The translations under genes and the position numbers were made by a program. Positions 15,336 through 24,641 of a stretch of DNA of 32,257 nucleotides are shown here, piece by piece; position 1 is the stretch's first letter, and each line of letters starts with the position of its first letter. Source of the stretch: Oscillochloris sp. ZM17-4 (GTDB taxonomy: Bacteria > Chloroflexota > Chloroflexia > Chloroflexales > Chloroflexaceae). The notes under the pieces are model-generated. The model was not told where the DNA came from. It saw only the letters and a program-made list of their open reading frames with translations, and made no database searches. The stretch lies in assembly GCF_019599295.1 (NCBI RefSeq), contig NZ_JAIEWN010000003.1:146263-178519 (forward strand). Reading direction: 5' to 3'.

Positions 15336-15421
15336 TGCTGCTATCCTTGTGTCGTGTCTGGTTGCCGGCCGCGCCGCTCCACGGCCCAACCGACCTCAAA
15401 ACTGTTATGACTGGCAGGGTG

Positions 15422-16222
15422 TCATCTGCCTATCGCATTCTCGACGTCCTCATCGTCCCAACGTACCAGCCCGGTCGGGTACCCGACCGAGACCAGTGTC
15501 AGCCCGTGGGCTGGCGCCGTAGGTCCGGCTGCCTTGCGGTCACGGCCTTCCAGGATGCGCTGGAAGCCATCAGGGGTGATCTTCCCACGGCCGGCCAGGA
15601 CAACAGTCCCGACGATCACCCGCACCATGTGTTGTAAAAAAGCGTTGGCAGCCAGGTCTATCGCGATCAGGCGCCTGCCGAAGGTCTCTACCTCGCTCAG
15701 GCGTGCGGTGTAGCACGTTCGCACGGTCGAGCGTTGATCCGGGACGAGGGCCGAGAACGCCGCGAAGTCGTGTGTCCCCTCTAGCCGCATCACCGCCTCT
15801 GCCATTGCCGCCACATCGAGCTTCTGCTCGACATAGAGCACGTAGTTCCGCTGCGTGGGCAGCCAGGAGACGTTGTTATCGATCAGAAAGCGATACGCTC
15901 GCCGATGCGCCGAGTGCCGTGCGTGAAAGTCCATACCGACATCACACACCGCCTGGATCGCCACATCAGCTGGAAGCTTTGCATTCATCCCGCGGAGAAT
16001 CGTCTTCCGCGAGTGCTTCGTGGCCGTACGGATATTCGCCACCTGGCCTGCGGCGTGGACGCCGGCGTCGGTGCGCCCGGCGAGGGTGATGCGCTGGCGC
16101 TCCTGGGTGAGCTCCTCCCAAGCCTGCTCCAACGCACCCTGCACCGTGCGGCCCTGGTTCTGGTACTGTGAGCCGACAAAGTCGGTGCCGTCATAGGCCA
16201 GGCGCAGGGCGACATTCCGCAC
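15422..16222 (-). CDS. truA: tRNA pseudouridine(38-40) synthase TruA
   Basis: Makes pseudouridine at positions 38-40 of tRNA anticodon arms. The catalytic Asp lies in [16 protein letters not shown] near residue 52. The N-terminal [15 protein letters not shown] and the downstream [15 protein letters not shown] are family hallmarks. Length 266 aa is typical. The start is GTG 16222, two bases after the rplQ stop; an intergenic gap this short implies one transcript. The rplQ-truA-rplM-rpsI order is common in bacteria. Confidence 0.95.
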   Translation of the reverse strand: MRNVALRLAYDGTDFVGSQYQNQGRTVQGALEQAWEELTQERQRITLAGRTDAGVHAAGQVANIRTATKHSRKTILRGMNAKLPADVAIQAVCDVGMDFHARHSAHRRAYRFLIDNNVSWLPTQRNYVLYVEQKLDVAAMAEAVMRLEGTHDFAAFSALVPDQRSTVRTCYTARLSEVETFGRRLIAIDLAANAFLQHMVRVIVGTVVLAGRGKITPDGFQRILEGRDRKAAGPTAPAHGLTLVSVGYPTGLVRWDDEDVENAIGR

Positions 16223-16224
16223 CG

Positions 16225-16575
16225 CTAGACCAGTTCGATCTGCGCCATCTCGGCGCCATCGCCGAGGCGCGGGCCGAGCTTGGTGATGCGCGTATAGCCG
16301 CCGTTGCGCCCCGAGTACTCCTGGGGTGCGAACGTGAACAGCTTCCGCATCGCCTCCTTGCTGTCCAGCTTCGAGAGCGCCATACGGCGCGCGTGGTTTG
16401 TGTCCTCGCGGGCGATCGTGATCAGCCGCTCCATCTCGGGCTGCACCGCCTTGGCCTTCGCCAGGGTGGTCTTGATCCGGCGATGATCGATCAGCTCGAT
16501 CATCAGGTTACGGTAGAGTGACTTGCGGTGCTCATACGAGCGACTCAGCAATTTCCCAGCGTGTCGGTGTCGCAT
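16225..16575 (-). CDS. rplQ: 50S ribosomal protein L17
   Basis: Large-subunit protein of 116 aa located near the exit tunnel. It starts [20 protein letters not shown], the standard L17 N-terminus, with AAGGAT 6 bases before ATG 16575; the earlier in-frame ATG adds 13 residues with no similarity. It lies after rpoA, as in most alpha operons, and directly before truA. Confidence 0.96.
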   Translation of the reverse strand: MRHRHAGKLLSRSYEHRKSLYRNLMIELIDHRRIKTTLAKAKAVQPEMERLITIAREDTNHARRMALSKLDSKEAMRKLFTFAPQEYSGRNGGYTRITKLGPRLGDGAEMAQIELV

Positions 16576-16649
16576 TGTTGTATCCTTACGACCACCGGGA
16601 ACAGCGGTGCCCATGCACCTGTTGCCGGTGGCCCGTTCGTGTGGTCTGA

Positions 16650-17645
16650 CTACTCTGCCCCAGCCGGCTCGAGTGCGGCCGGCTCCCCTTCGCCCGTCTC
16701 GCCATCAGCGTCTGTTGTCCGCGTGATGTAGCCACGCTCGACCAGCCGGTCGCGGATCTCTTCCATCGACTTCTGCCCGAGGTTACGCACCGAGAGCAGC
16801 GCCTTCTCATCCATCTGGAGCACCTGGCCCACCTTGGTGATATCGGCGCGCTTGAGGCAGTTGTAGGTGCGCGTTGACAGGTCGAGATCCTCAATGGGCG
16901 TATCGTAGATGTCTGACGGGATCGCGAGGCCGCTTGGCGCGGGGGACTCCTCTTCCTCAATCGCCAGGCGATTGAAGTCGGCGATCGTCTGACTGTACTG
17001 CACCAGAACCTGCGCCGCATGGCTGAGCGCATCGCCTGGCTTCACCGTGCCGTCCGTCCAGATCTCCAGGAGCAGCCGGTCGAAGTCGGTGGCCTGACCG
17101 ATACGTGTGTTCTCAACCACATAGTTAACCCGCGGGACCGGCGTAAAGATCGCATCGACCGGGATCTCACCGATCGGCAGGACATCGCGCTGATCGGCGG
17201 AGACATAGCCTCGGCCACGCTCCACCGTCATCTCAATCTCAAGCCGTGCCGAGTCAGAGTCGAGCGTGCAGATATAGTGCTTCGGGTTAACGAGCTCGAT
17301 ATTGCTCGGCACATCGATATCTTCAGCGGTAACGATGCCCGGGCCGCGCTTGGTCAGCAGTACCTTCACCGGGCGCTCAGCGTAGGAGCGCAGACGAACG
17401 CCCTTAATATTGAGCACAATCTCGGTGACGTCTTCTTTTACACCCTCAATCGTCGAGAACTCGTGAAACACCCCATCGATCTTTATCTTGGTGATCGCCG
17501 AGCCAGGGATTGATGAGAGTAACACGCGGCGCAGTGCATTGCCCAGCGTATGGCCGTAACCCGGGTCAAGCGGCTCGATCTTGAAGCGCCCATAATTCTC
17601 AGCCGCCTGCACAACCTCTATTTTGGGCATGGCGATATCAAGCAC
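16650..17645 (-). CDS. rpoA: RNA polymerase alpha subunit
   Basis: 331-aa alpha subunit that seeds polymerase assembly and contacts promoter DNA and activators. The N-terminal domain shows GYGHTLGNALRRVLLSSIPG; the C-terminal helix-hairpin-helix domain shows YNCLKRADITKVGQVL and LLSVRNLGQKSMEEIRDRL. The start is GTG 17645, with a perfect AAGGAGG 6 bases upstream; residues encoded further upstream come from a repeat in the rpsD-rpoA gap. A short acidic extension (GETGEGEPAALEPAGAE) follows the C-terminal domain. Confidence 0.97.
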   Translation of the reverse strand: MLDIAMPKIEVVQAAENYGRFKIEPLDPGYGHTLGNALRRVLLSSIPGSAITKIKIDGVFHEFSTIEGVKEDVTEIVLNIKGVRLRSYAERPVKVLLTKRGPGIVTAEDIDVPSNIELVNPKHYICTLDSDSARLEIEMTVERGRGYVSADQRDVLPIGEIPVDAIFTPVPRVNYVVENTRIGQATDFDRLLLEIWTDGTVKPGDALSHAAQVLVQYSQTIADFNRLAIEEEESPAPSGLAIPSDIYDTPIEDLDLSTRTYNCLKRADITKVGQVLQMDEKALLSVRNLGQKSMEEIRDRLVERGYITRTTDADGETGEGEPAALEPAGAE

Positions 17646-17682
17646 GGAAAGCCTCCTTAAAGCTTTAAAGATTTCAGATGAC

Positions 17683-17734
17683 AGATGGTAGATTGCAGAG
17701 AGCTCCACAATCGACCATCTGCAATCTACCATCT
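17683..17734. repeat. 17-bp inverted repeat of degenerate heptamers between rpsD and rpoA
   Basis: AGATGGTAGATTGCAGA (17683-17699) is repeated exactly in inverse at 17718-17734, leaving an 18-base loop. On the - strand the left part contains two 14-base near-copies (each two heptamers). It occupies most of the 99-base gap and would form a hairpin in the leader before the rpoA Shine-Dalgarno site. Confidence 0.85.
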
Positions 17735-17744
17735 CCAGAAGCTC

Positions 17745-18365
17745 TTACCGGCTGTAGAACTCAACGATCAGCTGCTCATTGATCCCAGCCTCGGCGTCCT
17801 CACGGCGCGGAAGCGCAAGAATCGTGCCGGAGAGATCAGCGGCGCTGAGGCGCAGCCAGTCAGGTGCCCGATACTTATTGAGTTCGCCGCTATCGACCAG
17901 ATTCTTAAAGTATGGGCGGCGGCGGCTCTCGGTGCGCACCGATATCACCTGGCCAACCTTCAGCGTATATGAGGGGATATTGGTCTTGCGCCCATCGACA
18001 GTGATATGTCCGTGGGTCACCAGCTGGCGAGCCTGCGCCCGCGTCGTCGCCATGCCCAGACGGTAGACCACATTATCGAGGCGGCGCTCCAGCAAGCTCA
18101 ACAGATACTCGCCGGTCACACCACTACGCCGGGACGCCTGCTCAAAGGTGCGTCGGAACTGCCGCTCAAGCACGCCGTAGATATACTTGGCCTTCTGCTT
18201 TTCCATCAGCTGTAGGCCGTAGTCGGACACCTGGCGGCGTCGCGCATTTGGCCCGTGCTGGCCCGGCGGATACGAGCGCTTATTGAGAACCCGCTGCCCC
18301 TTCTCGGTGATCCCGATGCCAAGGCGGCGGCTGATTTTTCCTACGGGGCCGTGATATCGCGCCAT
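17745..18365 (-). CDS. rpsD: 30S ribosomal protein S4
   Basis: Primary 16S rRNA-binding protein of the small-subunit body, 206 aa. It starts [17 protein letters not shown], with the [15 protein letters not shown] segment and the S4 RNA-binding domain ([27 protein letters not shown]) in order. No zinc-binding cysteines are visible (C- form). It is preceded by a 178-base gap with strong hairpins, a candidate site for S4 autoregulation, known for S4 in other bacteria. Confidence 0.97.
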   Translation of the reverse strand: MARYHGPVGKISRRLGIGITEKGQRVLNKRSYPPGQHGPNARRRQVSDYGLQLMEKQKAKYIYGVLERQFRRTFEQASRRSGVTGEYLLSLLERRLDNVVYRLGMATTRAQARQLVTHGHITVDGRKTNIPSYTLKVGQVISVRTESRRRPYFKNLVDSGELNKYRAPDWLRLSAADLSGTILALPRREDAEAGINEQLIVEFYSR

Positions 18366-18442
18366 GCTAGGTCATGCCTCCAATTGTGCGGGTCTCTCCC
18401 CGCCATACTGTCATCATCACGCCGAGGGATGGGCGCTTAGCG

Positions 18443-18511
18443 AGCGGAGCATCGTCCGCTTGAACTACCGTGGTGGGCGCCTGGGCCGTGCCCTGCGGTT
18501 CCGTCCACGGT
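18443..18511 (-). promoter_or_regulatory. Structured leader upstream of rpsD
   Basis: The rpsK-rpsD gap (18366-18543) is the longest in this part of the operon. It holds a 6-bp hairpin (18443-18448 with 18455-18460) and a 7-bp stem ACCGTGG/CCACGGT (18467-18473 with 18505-18511) enclosing further GC pairs. S4 represses its own operon through a structured leader in E. coli and Bacillus. This may be a similar site, by inference from position only. Confidence 0.35.
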
Positions 18512-18543
18512 CACCCCATCGGCTCCATTGCGATCATCCAACC

Positions 18544-18957
18544 CTACACGCGGCGGCGCTTTGGGGGGCGGCAGCCATTGTGCGGGATCGGCGTCACATC
18601 CGTGATCGCAGAGACCTGAAGGCCTGCGGCCTGGAGCGAGCGGATGGCCGCCTCGCGGCCGGAGCCCGGGCCCTTCACGAATACCTCGATCGAGCGCATC
18701 CCGTTCTCCATGGCCTTGCGGGCGGCGCTATCGGCCGTGACCTGGGCGGCGTACGGTGTGCTCTTGCGCGAGCCCTTGAACCCGCCCTGGCCGGCGCTCG
18801 CCCAGCAGACCACCGCGCCCGAGGGGTCGGTGATCGTCACGATCGTATTGTTGAAGGTGCTCAACACATGGGCCTGCCCGCGCGGAATGTTCTTGCGCTC
18901 ACGACGCCTGCCACGCTGACGGGTTGCCGCACCGGACTTCTGACCTTTCGGGGGCAT
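18544..18957 (-). CDS. rpsK: 30S ribosomal protein S11
   Basis: Small-subunit platform protein of 137 aa. [36 protein letters not shown] and [20 protein letters not shown] are diagnostic, and the C-terminus [14 protein letters not shown] is complete. ATG 18957 has AAGGAG 6 bases upstream; an earlier in-frame ATG only adds seven residues. The basic N-terminal extension ([17 protein letters not shown]) is ordinary. Confidence 0.97.
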   Translation of the reverse strand: MPPKGQKSGAATRQRGRRRERKNIPRGQAHVLSTFNNTIVTITDPSGAVVCWASAGQGGFKGSRKSTPYAAQVTADSAARKAMENGMRSIEVFVKGPGSGREAAIRSLQAAGLQVSAITDVTPIPHNGCRPPKRRRV

Positions 18958-18981
18958 AGGTGTCTCCTTAACACACAACTG

Positions 18982-19012
18982 GCACAGGCGGGCACACGAG
19001 GCCCACCTGTGC
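18982..19012. repeat. Hairpin between rpsM and rpsK
   Basis: GCACAGG-C-GGGC (18982-18993) pairs with GCCC-A-CCTGTGC (19001-19012), one mismatch, 7-base loop. It is an intra-operon stem-loop before the rpsK Shine-Dalgarno site, with no U-tract on the - strand. Confidence 0.6.
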
Positions 19013-19036
19013 AGGAAGCTATCGCTCGATACGCTG

Positions 19037-19417
19037 TTACTTCTTGGCCTTCTTCTTAATGCCGATCGCCTGGCCCTTGCGCCCGCGCCGCGTGCGCGCG
19101 TTCGTGCGGGTGCGCTGCCCGCGCACTGGCATCCCGCGGCGGTGACGCAGGCCGCGGTAGCAGCCGATATCCATGAGCCGCTTGATATTGAGCTGCACCT
19201 CGCGGCGCAGGTCGCCTTCGACGCGGTACTCGCGATCCACGATCTCGCGGATCCGGCCGACCTCTTCTTCGGTGAGGTCGCGCACCCGAGTCTCCGGGTT
19301 TACGTTGGCCTTATGAATAATATCCAGGCCATTCGAGGGGCCGATACCGAAGATGTACCGAATCGAGATCTCGATCTTCTTGTTGCGGGGAATATCTACC
19401 CCAGCGATACGTGCCAT
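19037..19417 (-). CDS. rpsM: 30S ribosomal protein S13
   Basis: Small-subunit head protein of 126 aa contacting the 50S subunit and P-site tRNA. The N-terminus [17 protein letters not shown], the central YIFGIG segment and [25 protein letters not shown] are typical, with a Lys-rich end. ATG 19417 is preceded by GAGGA 5 bases upstream; residues read upstream of it do not match the family. Confidence 0.97.
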   Translation of the reverse strand: MARIAGVDIPRNKKIEISIRYIFGIGPSNGLDIIHKANVNPETRVRDLTEEEVGRIREIVDREYRVEGDLRREVQLNIKRLMDIGCYRGLRHRRGMPVRGQRTRTNARTRRGRKGQAIGIKKKAKK

Positions 19418-19535
19418 GAACGTCCTCGTATAAACGCTATCGGCGACGGCCACTGGCCGCTCGCGCCTCCACTCCACCCGACCCGCGCGTAGCAAACAGC
19501 CGGGCGTAGGATCGCCAACTGCCGTATGCCGCCGA

Positions 19536-19652
19536 CTAACCCTGGCGCTGCTTGTGCTTCGGCGTGCGCGAGCAGATCACTCGGATGATCCCCTTGCGCT
19601 TGATGACCTTGCAATACTCACAGCGCGGCTTCACCGCAGCTCGAACTTTCAC
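19536..19652 (-). CDS. rpmJ: 50S ribosomal protein L36
   Basis: Smallest large-subunit protein, 38 aa. The zinc-binding pattern C-x2-C-x12-C-x4-H is complete ([14 protein letters not shown]), so it is the C+ form. The start is GTG 19652, with GGGAGG 5 bases upstream. It stands in the usual place between infA and rpsM. Confidence 0.95.
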   Translation of the reverse strand: MKVRAAVKPRCEYCKVIKRKGIIRVICSRTPKHKQRQG

Positions 19653-19730
19653 AATAACCTCCCGTAGCGGCGGCGCAGGTGCCGCCGGATGCTGTGTTGT
19701 CGCCAACAGCGGGTATGATACAGGCAATAG

Positions 19731-19952
19731 TTACTTGTAGCGATAGGTAATCCGACCGCGAGTCAGATCGTATGGTGAAAGCTCAACCAGCACTCTATCG
19801 CCTTTAAGAATACGAATATAGTTCATCCGCATCTTGCCTGAGATATGTGCGAGCACCTCGTGGCCATTCTCAAGCTCTACCCGGAACATTGCATTTGGCA
19901 GTGGCTCCGTGATCGTGCCTTCCATCTCGATCACGTCCTTCTTTTTGGACAT
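19731..19952 (-). CDS. infA: Translation initiation factor IF-1
   Basis: 73-aa OB-fold protein that binds the ribosomal A site during initiation. [36 protein letters not shown] and the [13 protein letters not shown] end are typical. The AAGGAG site lies in the end of adk, and the start is one base from the adk stop, so translation is coupled. The map gene often found between adk and infA is missing. Confidence 0.97.
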   Translation of the reverse strand: MSKKKDVIEMEGTITEPLPNAMFRVELENGHEVLAHISGKMRMNYIRILKGDRVLVELSPYDLTRGRITYRYK

Positions 19953-19953
19953 A

Positions 19954-20631
19954 TCACTCCTTCGGTGGAGCCGTCAGCTCAGGATTGATCTTCAACGCAT
20001 GAAGCATCGCCTCTGTCACCAGAGAGATCTCACGTTGTCCATCGATCTCATGGAGCAGCTCCTGACGCTGATAGTACTCAATGAGCGGCATCGTCTGTTC
20101 AAAGTAGACGTCGAGGCGATGCTCTGCCGTCTCTATCGAGTCATCGCTCCGCTGGTACAGCTTGCCTCTACAGGCATCACAAATTCCCGGCCGGTGGGAC
20201 GGGAAATAATAGATATTATATGTGGCCCCGCAAGTTTTGCAAGTCTGCCGCCCTGCGATACGCCGCAGCAGAACATCACGTGGTACGCGCAGGTAGAGCA
20301 CTGCATCGATCTGGTTGTGATGCTCGCCCATCGCCGCCTCAAGCGCAGTGGCCTGCTCGCGCGTGCGGGGGAAACCATCGAAGATTACGCCAGCACCACA
20401 GTCAGGCTGTGCAATCCGCTCAAGTATCATGCGGATGACGACCTCGTTTGGCACAAGCTCGCCACGATCCATATACGACTTCGCCAACATGCCCAGCTCG
20501 GTGCCTTCACGCAGCGCCGCCCTGAAGAGGTCGCCGCTCGCCACGTGGGTTAGCGACGTCCGCTCTGAGAGTGTCTTTGCCTGCGTCCCCTTCCCCGCGC
20601 CAGGAGGTCCAAGCAGAATAACGTTGGTCAT
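19954..20631 (-). CDS. adk: Adenylate kinase
   Basis: Converts ATP plus AMP to two ADP; 225 aa, long-LID form. The P-loop [11 protein letters not shown] is near residue 8, then [11 protein letters not shown]. The LID carries a zinc site of four cysteines (CKTCG and CDACRGK) as in Gram-positive and many thermophilic enzymes. ATG 20631 matches the family start ([10 protein letters not shown]); the 18 residues upstream in frame do not. It has its own promoter candidate and leads infA, rpmJ and rpsM. Confidence 0.96.
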   Translation of the reverse strand: MTNVILLGPPGAGKGTQAKTLSERTSLTHVASGDLFRAALREGTELGMLAKSYMDRGELVPNEVVIRMILERIAQPDCGAGVIFDGFPRTREQATALEAAMGEHHNQIDAVLYLRVPRDVLLRRIAGRQTCKTCGATYNIYYFPSHRPGICDACRGKLYQRSDDSIETAEHRLDVYFEQTMPLIEYYQRQELLHEIDGQREISLVTEAMLHALKINPELTAPPKE

Positions 20632-20752
20632 AGTCGGTGCCTCATGCGTATCGATCGCGCGCACTCCCGCGCGTCCAACATCCATATCTTCGCGTACAAG
20701 TCGTTGGCAACTCCGGCACGGAACAATGCCCAGACACCATACGTATAGAGAT

Positions 20753-20789
20753 CGCTTACTATACCACTAAACTGGCAAGGCTGTGTCAA
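20753..20789 (-). promoter_or_regulatory. Extended -10 promoter upstream of adk
   Basis: On the - strand, a perfect TTGACA is followed 20 bases later by TATAGT with TG one base ahead (TGGTATAGT). The spacer is long, but an extended -10 can compensate. It lies in the 239-base secY-adk gap and would drive adk-infA-rpmJ-rpsM and beyond. The rest of that gap shows no gene. Confidence 0.5.
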
Positions 20790-20870
20790 CCTGATGCGAG
20801 AAGCGTGGGCTCACATCGATGTCGATATTGTCCACGAGCCAGCCCAGCTCCTCGCAATCCGTGCCGATGC

Positions 20871-22223
20871 TTAGCGGCTCAGAAAGCCCTCATAGTCGCG
20901 CATGATCAGCTGGGACTCGAGCTGACGCATGGTATCAATGGCCACGCCGACCACAATCAGCAGCGCCGTGCTCCCCAGCCCAAGCTGTAGCCCCGTGATC
21001 GTCTGGGTGAGGAAGGGCAGAATTGCGACCAGCCCCAGGAACAGCGCCCCAACCAGCGTGATCCTGTTCAACACCCGGCCCAGATATTCCTCAGTCTTCT
21101 TCCCTGGGCGAATGCCGGGGATGAAGCCGCCGTTGCGCTGGAGACTATCGGGGATGTCCTGCTGACTAAACAGCACGACGGTATAGAAGTACGTGAAACC
21201 GACGGTCAGCAAGAACAGCAGGATCATATACACAATGCCGCCGCTCTGTCCGGTCGGGTTGAATGTTGTGTAGAAGAACCCAGCGATCGCGTTTCCAATC
21301 CCCGTGCCGCCTGGCTGGTAGAACCATGAGGCAATAATACCGGGGAAGATGATGATGCTCTGGGCGAAGATCAGCGGGATCATGCCGGCCATATTCACCT
21401 TGAGCGGGATATGGCTGCTCTGACCGCCGTAGACCTTGTTGCCGCGCACCCGCTTCGCGTACTGCACAGGGATGCGGCGCTGCCCCTCCTGGATGAGCAC
21501 AATGCCAATGATCGTGAGCAGTGCGATGGCCACGAAGCCGATCACGCCGATGATGGTGCTCACTCCGCCGGCCTGGCTCACCTGGAAGCCCTGGACGATT
21601 AGGCCTGGGAGGCGTGACACGATGCCGCCGAAGATGATCACCGAGATGCCCTGCCCGATGCCGCGCTCGTTGATCTGCTCGCCGAGCCAGACCAGCAGCA
21701 TGGTGCCCGCCACCATTGAGGTGAGGATCGTGAAGGTCGGCAGGAAGTTGCCGACGATATCGAATGGTGAGCGGAATAGCGATGCCGCCAGATCATTCGT
21801 TGGGTTGACGGTCCGCTCCAGAGTCAGCGTCTGCCCGTAGGCCTGCAGGTAGGCCAGCGGGATGGTCAGCCACATCTGGTAGCGGTTCATCCGGATCCGG
21901 CCCTGCTCGCCCTCTTTCGACAGCTCCTGAAGGGCCGGGATGAGGGGCTGGAGCAGCTGCATGATGATCGACGCCGTGATGTACGGGTAGACCCCCATCG
22001 CCGCGACCGAAAAATTCTGCAGGGCACCGCCGGCGAAGATGTTTAGCAGCTGGGCGAGCTGGTTGTTCGCCAGCGCATCCTGGAGCTGCTGGAGCGACGC
22101 CGGGTTGATGTTGGGCACGGGGATGTGCGCGATCAGACGGAAGATCAGCAGCATCCCCAGAGTGAAAAGAATTCGCCGCCGAAGGTCGGGCAGTTGGACG
22201 GCGCGTAGAACAGCTTGAAGCAT
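20871..22223 (-). CDS. secY: Protein translocase subunit SecY
   Basis: Core channel of the SecYEG translocon in the cytoplasmic membrane, 450 aa, with about ten hydrophobic segments. The first is RILFTLGMLLIFRLIAHIPV (the plug region follows), later MGVYPYITASIIMQLL and GQGISVIIFGGIVSRLPG. The cytoplasmic loop RRIPVQYAKRVRG and the C-terminal MRQLESQLIMRDYEGFL are standard. ATG 22223 has GAGG 9 bases upstream. Standard spc-operon position after rplO. Confidence 0.97.
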   Translation of the reverse strand: MLQAVLRAVQLPDLRRRILFTLGMLLIFRLIAHIPVPNINPASLQQLQDALANNQLAQLLNIFAGGALQNFSVAAMGVYPYITASIIMQLLQPLIPALQELSKEGEQGRIRMNRYQMWLTIPLAYLQAYGQTLTLERTVNPTNDLAASLFRSPFDIVGNFLPTFTILTSMVAGTMLLVWLGEQINERGIGQGISVIIFGGIVSRLPGLIVQGFQVSQAGGVSTIIGVIGFVAIALLTIIGIVLIQEGQRRIPVQYAKRVRGNKVYGGQSSHIPLKVNMAGMIPLIFAQSIIIFPGIIASWFYQPGGTGIGNAIAGFFYTTFNPTGQSGGIVYMILLFLLTVGFTYFYTVVLFSQQDIPDSLQRNGGFIPGIRPGKKTEEYLGRVLNRITLVGALFLGLVAILPFLTQTITGLQLGLGSTALLIVVGVAIDTMRQLESQLIMRDYEGFLSR

Positions 22224-22301
22224 CTGTATACCCTCTGGAAGATCTGCATGAAGCAGGCCGACGCCGGCGCTATTGCTGCCGGCATCGACACCTGCTGGTA
22301 C

Positions 22302-22823
22302 CTAGTCCTGGGCCTTCTTCTTCGCGTTCCGACCGCCGTAGTTGGCACCGCGCGAGCGCGACCGGCGCTCGACGCCCCACTCCAGCTGGATAGCGGTGCC
22401 GCCTGCGGCCTCGATCTTCTCGCGGGCGCTGGCCGAGAACTTATGCGCCTTCACTGTCAGCGCGGCGCTCAGCTCGCCATCGCCGAGCACCTTCACCGGC
22501 ATGCGCTTACGGCGCACGGCGCGGGCCTCAAGCAGGCTCTCTGGCGTCACCTCAATGCCGGACGGCCACTCGGTGAGCGTGCCGACATTGATCACCTCAT
22601 AGTCGACGCGGAAGATGTTCGTGAAGCCACGCTTGTAGGGCATGCGCTTCACGATCCTGTTCTGACCACCCTCGAAGGTGCGATACGGCCCAGGGCCGGA
22701 GCGGGCCTTCTGGCCCATCATGCCCTTGCCGCTCGTCTTACCCTTTCCCGAGCCGGCGCCGCGGCCGACGCGCTTGCTCTTATGGGTTGAGCCCTCGGCG
22801 GGCTTCAGATCGTGTAGTTTCAT
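22302..22823 (-). CDS. rplO: 50S ribosomal protein L15
   Basis: Large-subunit assembly protein, 173 aa. [20 protein letters not shown] and the Gly-rich [22 protein letters not shown] are diagnostic. The C-terminus is longer than usual and basic ([20 protein letters not shown]). ATG overlaps the rpmD stop by 4 bases (ATGA), so translation is coupled. A 78-base gap follows before secY. Confidence 0.96.
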   Translation of the reverse strand: MKLHDLKPAEGSTHKSKRVGRGAGSGKGKTSGKGMMGQKARSGPGPYRTFEGGQNRIVKRMPYKRGFTNIFRVDYEVINVGTLTEWPSGIEVTPESLLEARAVRRKRMPVKVLGDGELSAALTVKAHKFSASAREKIEAAGGTAIQLEWGVERRSRSRGANYGGRNAKKKAQD

Positions 22824-23017
22824 TCCGTCACCTCGTCGGAGACCTCTTCGACCGACACCAGGTGCTTGACCTTGAAGATCATGCCCCTGATGGAGGGGTT
22901 ATCGGGCTTAATCACCGAGTGCTTCAGCTTATGCAGACCGAGGGAGGCAACCGTCTCCTTCTGATCCTTGGCATAGCCAATGACACTCTTGCTGTATGTG
23001 ATCTTCAGCTTGCTCAT
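22820..23017 (-). CDS. rpmD: 50S ribosomal protein L30
   Basis: Small large-subunit protein of 65 aa. [25 protein letters not shown] is the family pattern, and [22 protein letters not shown] completes it. Its start overlaps the rpsE stop and its stop overlaps the rplO start, four bases each, a tight coupling. Short acidic tail (EEVSDEVTE). Confidence 0.95.
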   Translation of the reverse strand: MSKLKITYSKSVIGYAKDQKETVASLGLHKLKHSVIKPDNPSIRGMIFKVKHLVSVEEVSDEVTE

Positions 23018-23562
23018 ACCGCCGCCTCCTGGTCCGTCGACTCCCGGCGGGTGCGCCGAGCGATCAGCTCCTGGGTGGTCATATCGCGGCGGCGCGCCAT
23101 ATCACCAAGCGAGATCAGCTCACTGAGTGCCTGAAACGCTGCCTTGACCACATTGACCGGGTTATTGCTCCCGTACACCTTCGAGAGCAGATCCTTAATA
23201 CCAGCGGCCTCCACCACCGGGCGGACGCCGCGGCCGGCGATCACCCCGGTGCCGGGGGCGGCGGGCCGGATCATCACCTTCGTCGCGGAAAACTTCGTGA
23301 TCACCTCGTGGGGGATGGTGGTGTTCACGAGCGGGATCCGGATAAGGTTCTTCTTCGCGGCCTCGGTGCCCTTGCGGATCGCCTCGGGCACCTCAGCGGC
23401 CTTACCCATGCCGACGCCGACATGGCCCTTGCCATCGCCGACCACAACCACCGTGCTAAAGCTAAAGCGCCGACCGCCCTTGACGACTTTCGAGACGCGG
23501 TTGATCTGAACGACGCGCTCCTCAAGCTCAAGCGACTCAGCGTTAATACGTTCTCGCTTCAC
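23014..23562 (-). CDS. rpsE: 30S ribosomal protein S5
   Basis: Small-subunit protein at the decoding entry, 182 aa. The double-stranded RNA-binding domain reads [27 protein letters not shown] with [21 protein letters not shown]. Two GTG starts are possible: 23592 (overlapping the rplR stop in TAGTG) and 23562. I chose 23562 because GGAGG lies 4 bases ahead and the family begins at KRERINAE. A Thr/Arg/Glu-rich tail follows the normal C-terminus. Confidence 0.95.
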   Translation of the reverse strand: MKRERINAESLELEERVVQINRVSKVVKGGRRFSFSTVVVVGDGKGHVGVGMGKAAEVPEAIRKGTEAAKKNLIRIPLVNTTIPHEVITKFSATKVMIRPAAPGTGVIAGRGVRPVVEAAGIKDLLSKVYGSNNPVNVVKAAFQALSELISLGDMARRRDMTTQELIARRTRRESTDQEAAV

Positions 23563-23591
23563 AGTTCCTCCGGAAAGCTGCCCGAGGGGCA

Positions 23592-23957
23592 CTAGAAGTT
23601 GAGGCCAGCCTCACGGGCAGCGTCGGCCAGAGCCTTCACCCGCCCGTGATACTTAAAGCCGCCACGGTCAAAGACGACCTTCGTCACACCGGCCTCAAGC
23701 GCGCGCTCGGCGACAAGCTTACCGACCAGCGCTGCCTGCTCTGTCTTCGTCTTCGTCTCGTCAGCCTCAGCCCACGCCTTCTCATTTGTCGATGCGGCGG
23801 CCAGCGTGCGGCCGAGCGTATCGTCGATCACCTGGGCATAGATATGGACATTGCTGCGGAAGATACTCAGCCGTGGCCGCTCCTGCGAGCCACTGACCCG
23901 CTTGCGTAGCCGGTTGTGCCGGCGCATACGCAATTCGCGCGGAGATCGCTTCGCCAT
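23592..23957 (-). CDS. rplR: 50S ribosomal protein L18
   Basis: 5S rRNA-binding protein of 121 aa. [24 protein letters not shown] and [18 protein letters not shown] are diagnostic, with [26 protein letters not shown] at the C-terminus. It follows rplF after a 102-base gap that contains a 10-bp hairpin. Confidence 0.96.
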   Translation of the reverse strand: MAKRSPRELRMRRHNRLRKRVSGSQERPRLSIFRSNVHIYAQVIDDTLGRTLAAASTNEKAWAEADETKTKTEQAALVGKLVAERALEAGVTKVVFDRGGFKYHGRVKALADAAREAGLNF

Positions 23958-24019
23958 ATATTCCTCACTGTCGCAATAGAGATTATATCCCCTATCGCAA
24001 GCACTACTGCATTGCTATG

Positions 24020-24048
24020 GGCTGCGGGCACCAAATGCGCCCGCAGCC
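24020..24048. repeat. 10-bp hairpin between rplF and rplR
   Basis: GGCTGCGGGC (24020-24029) pairs perfectly with 24039-24048 around a 9-base loop. It begins 12 bases beyond the rplF stop on the - strand. No U-tract is seen; it may slow or process the transcript. Confidence 0.65.
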
Positions 24049-24059
24049 GCCAGACGAGA

Positions 24060-24623
24060 CTACCGCGCCTTACCGGCCTTGCCGGCCTTGCGGCGAACCT
24101 TCTCTTCGAGGTACTTCACGCCCTTGCCCTTGTAGGGCTCCGGCGGGCGCAGGCCGCGAATACGCGCGGCCTCCTCGCCGACCACCTGCTTGTCGATCCC
24201 GCGCACGAAGACGGGCAGCGGGTCGTTGGCACTCTTGCGCTCGCCGACCGCGTACTGCACATCTTTTGGCGGGTCAATCCGCACGGGGTGTGAGAAGCCA
24301 AGCTGGAGCACCAGAGTCTGGCCCTCAAGCTGGGCGCGGTAGCCCACGCCATTGATCTCCAGCGCCCGCTGCCAGCCGTCGGTGACGCCGACGACCATAT
24401 TGGAGAGCAAGGTGCGGGTAAGGCCGTGGAGCGACTTATGCAGCTTCCCGTCAGAAGGGCGCTTCACGGTCAGCTCACCACTCTCCTGCTCGATGATCAT
24501 GTCGGGGTGGAGTTGCTGGTGCAGCGTGCCCTTCGGCCCCTTCACCGACACAAGGTTGTCCTTGCTGATCTCCACCGTAATCCCTTTAGGAAGGGTGATA
24601 GGTTTCTTACCGATGCGCGACAT
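24060..24623 (-). CDS. rplF: 50S ribosomal protein L6
   Basis: Large-subunit protein near the GTPase centre, 187 aa. MSRIGKKPITLPKGITVEI, the middle LLSNMVVGVTDGWQRALEINGVGYRAQLEG and the C-terminal IRGLRPPEPYKGKGVKYLEE are standard. The C-terminus is a basic run (RRKAGKAGKAR). GGAGG precedes the start in the short gap after rpsH. Confidence 0.97.
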   Translation of the reverse strand: MSRIGKKPITLPKGITVEISKDNLVSVKGPKGTLHQQLHPDMIIEQESGELTVKRPSDGKLHKSLHGLTRTLLSNMVVGVTDGWQRALEINGVGYRAQLEGQTLVLQLGFSHPVRIDPPKDVQYAVGERKSANDPLPVFVRGIDKQVVGEEAARIRGLRPPEPYKGKGVKYLEEKVRRKAGKAGKAR

Positions 24624-24641
24624 TCGTTTCCTCCGTGGGCG

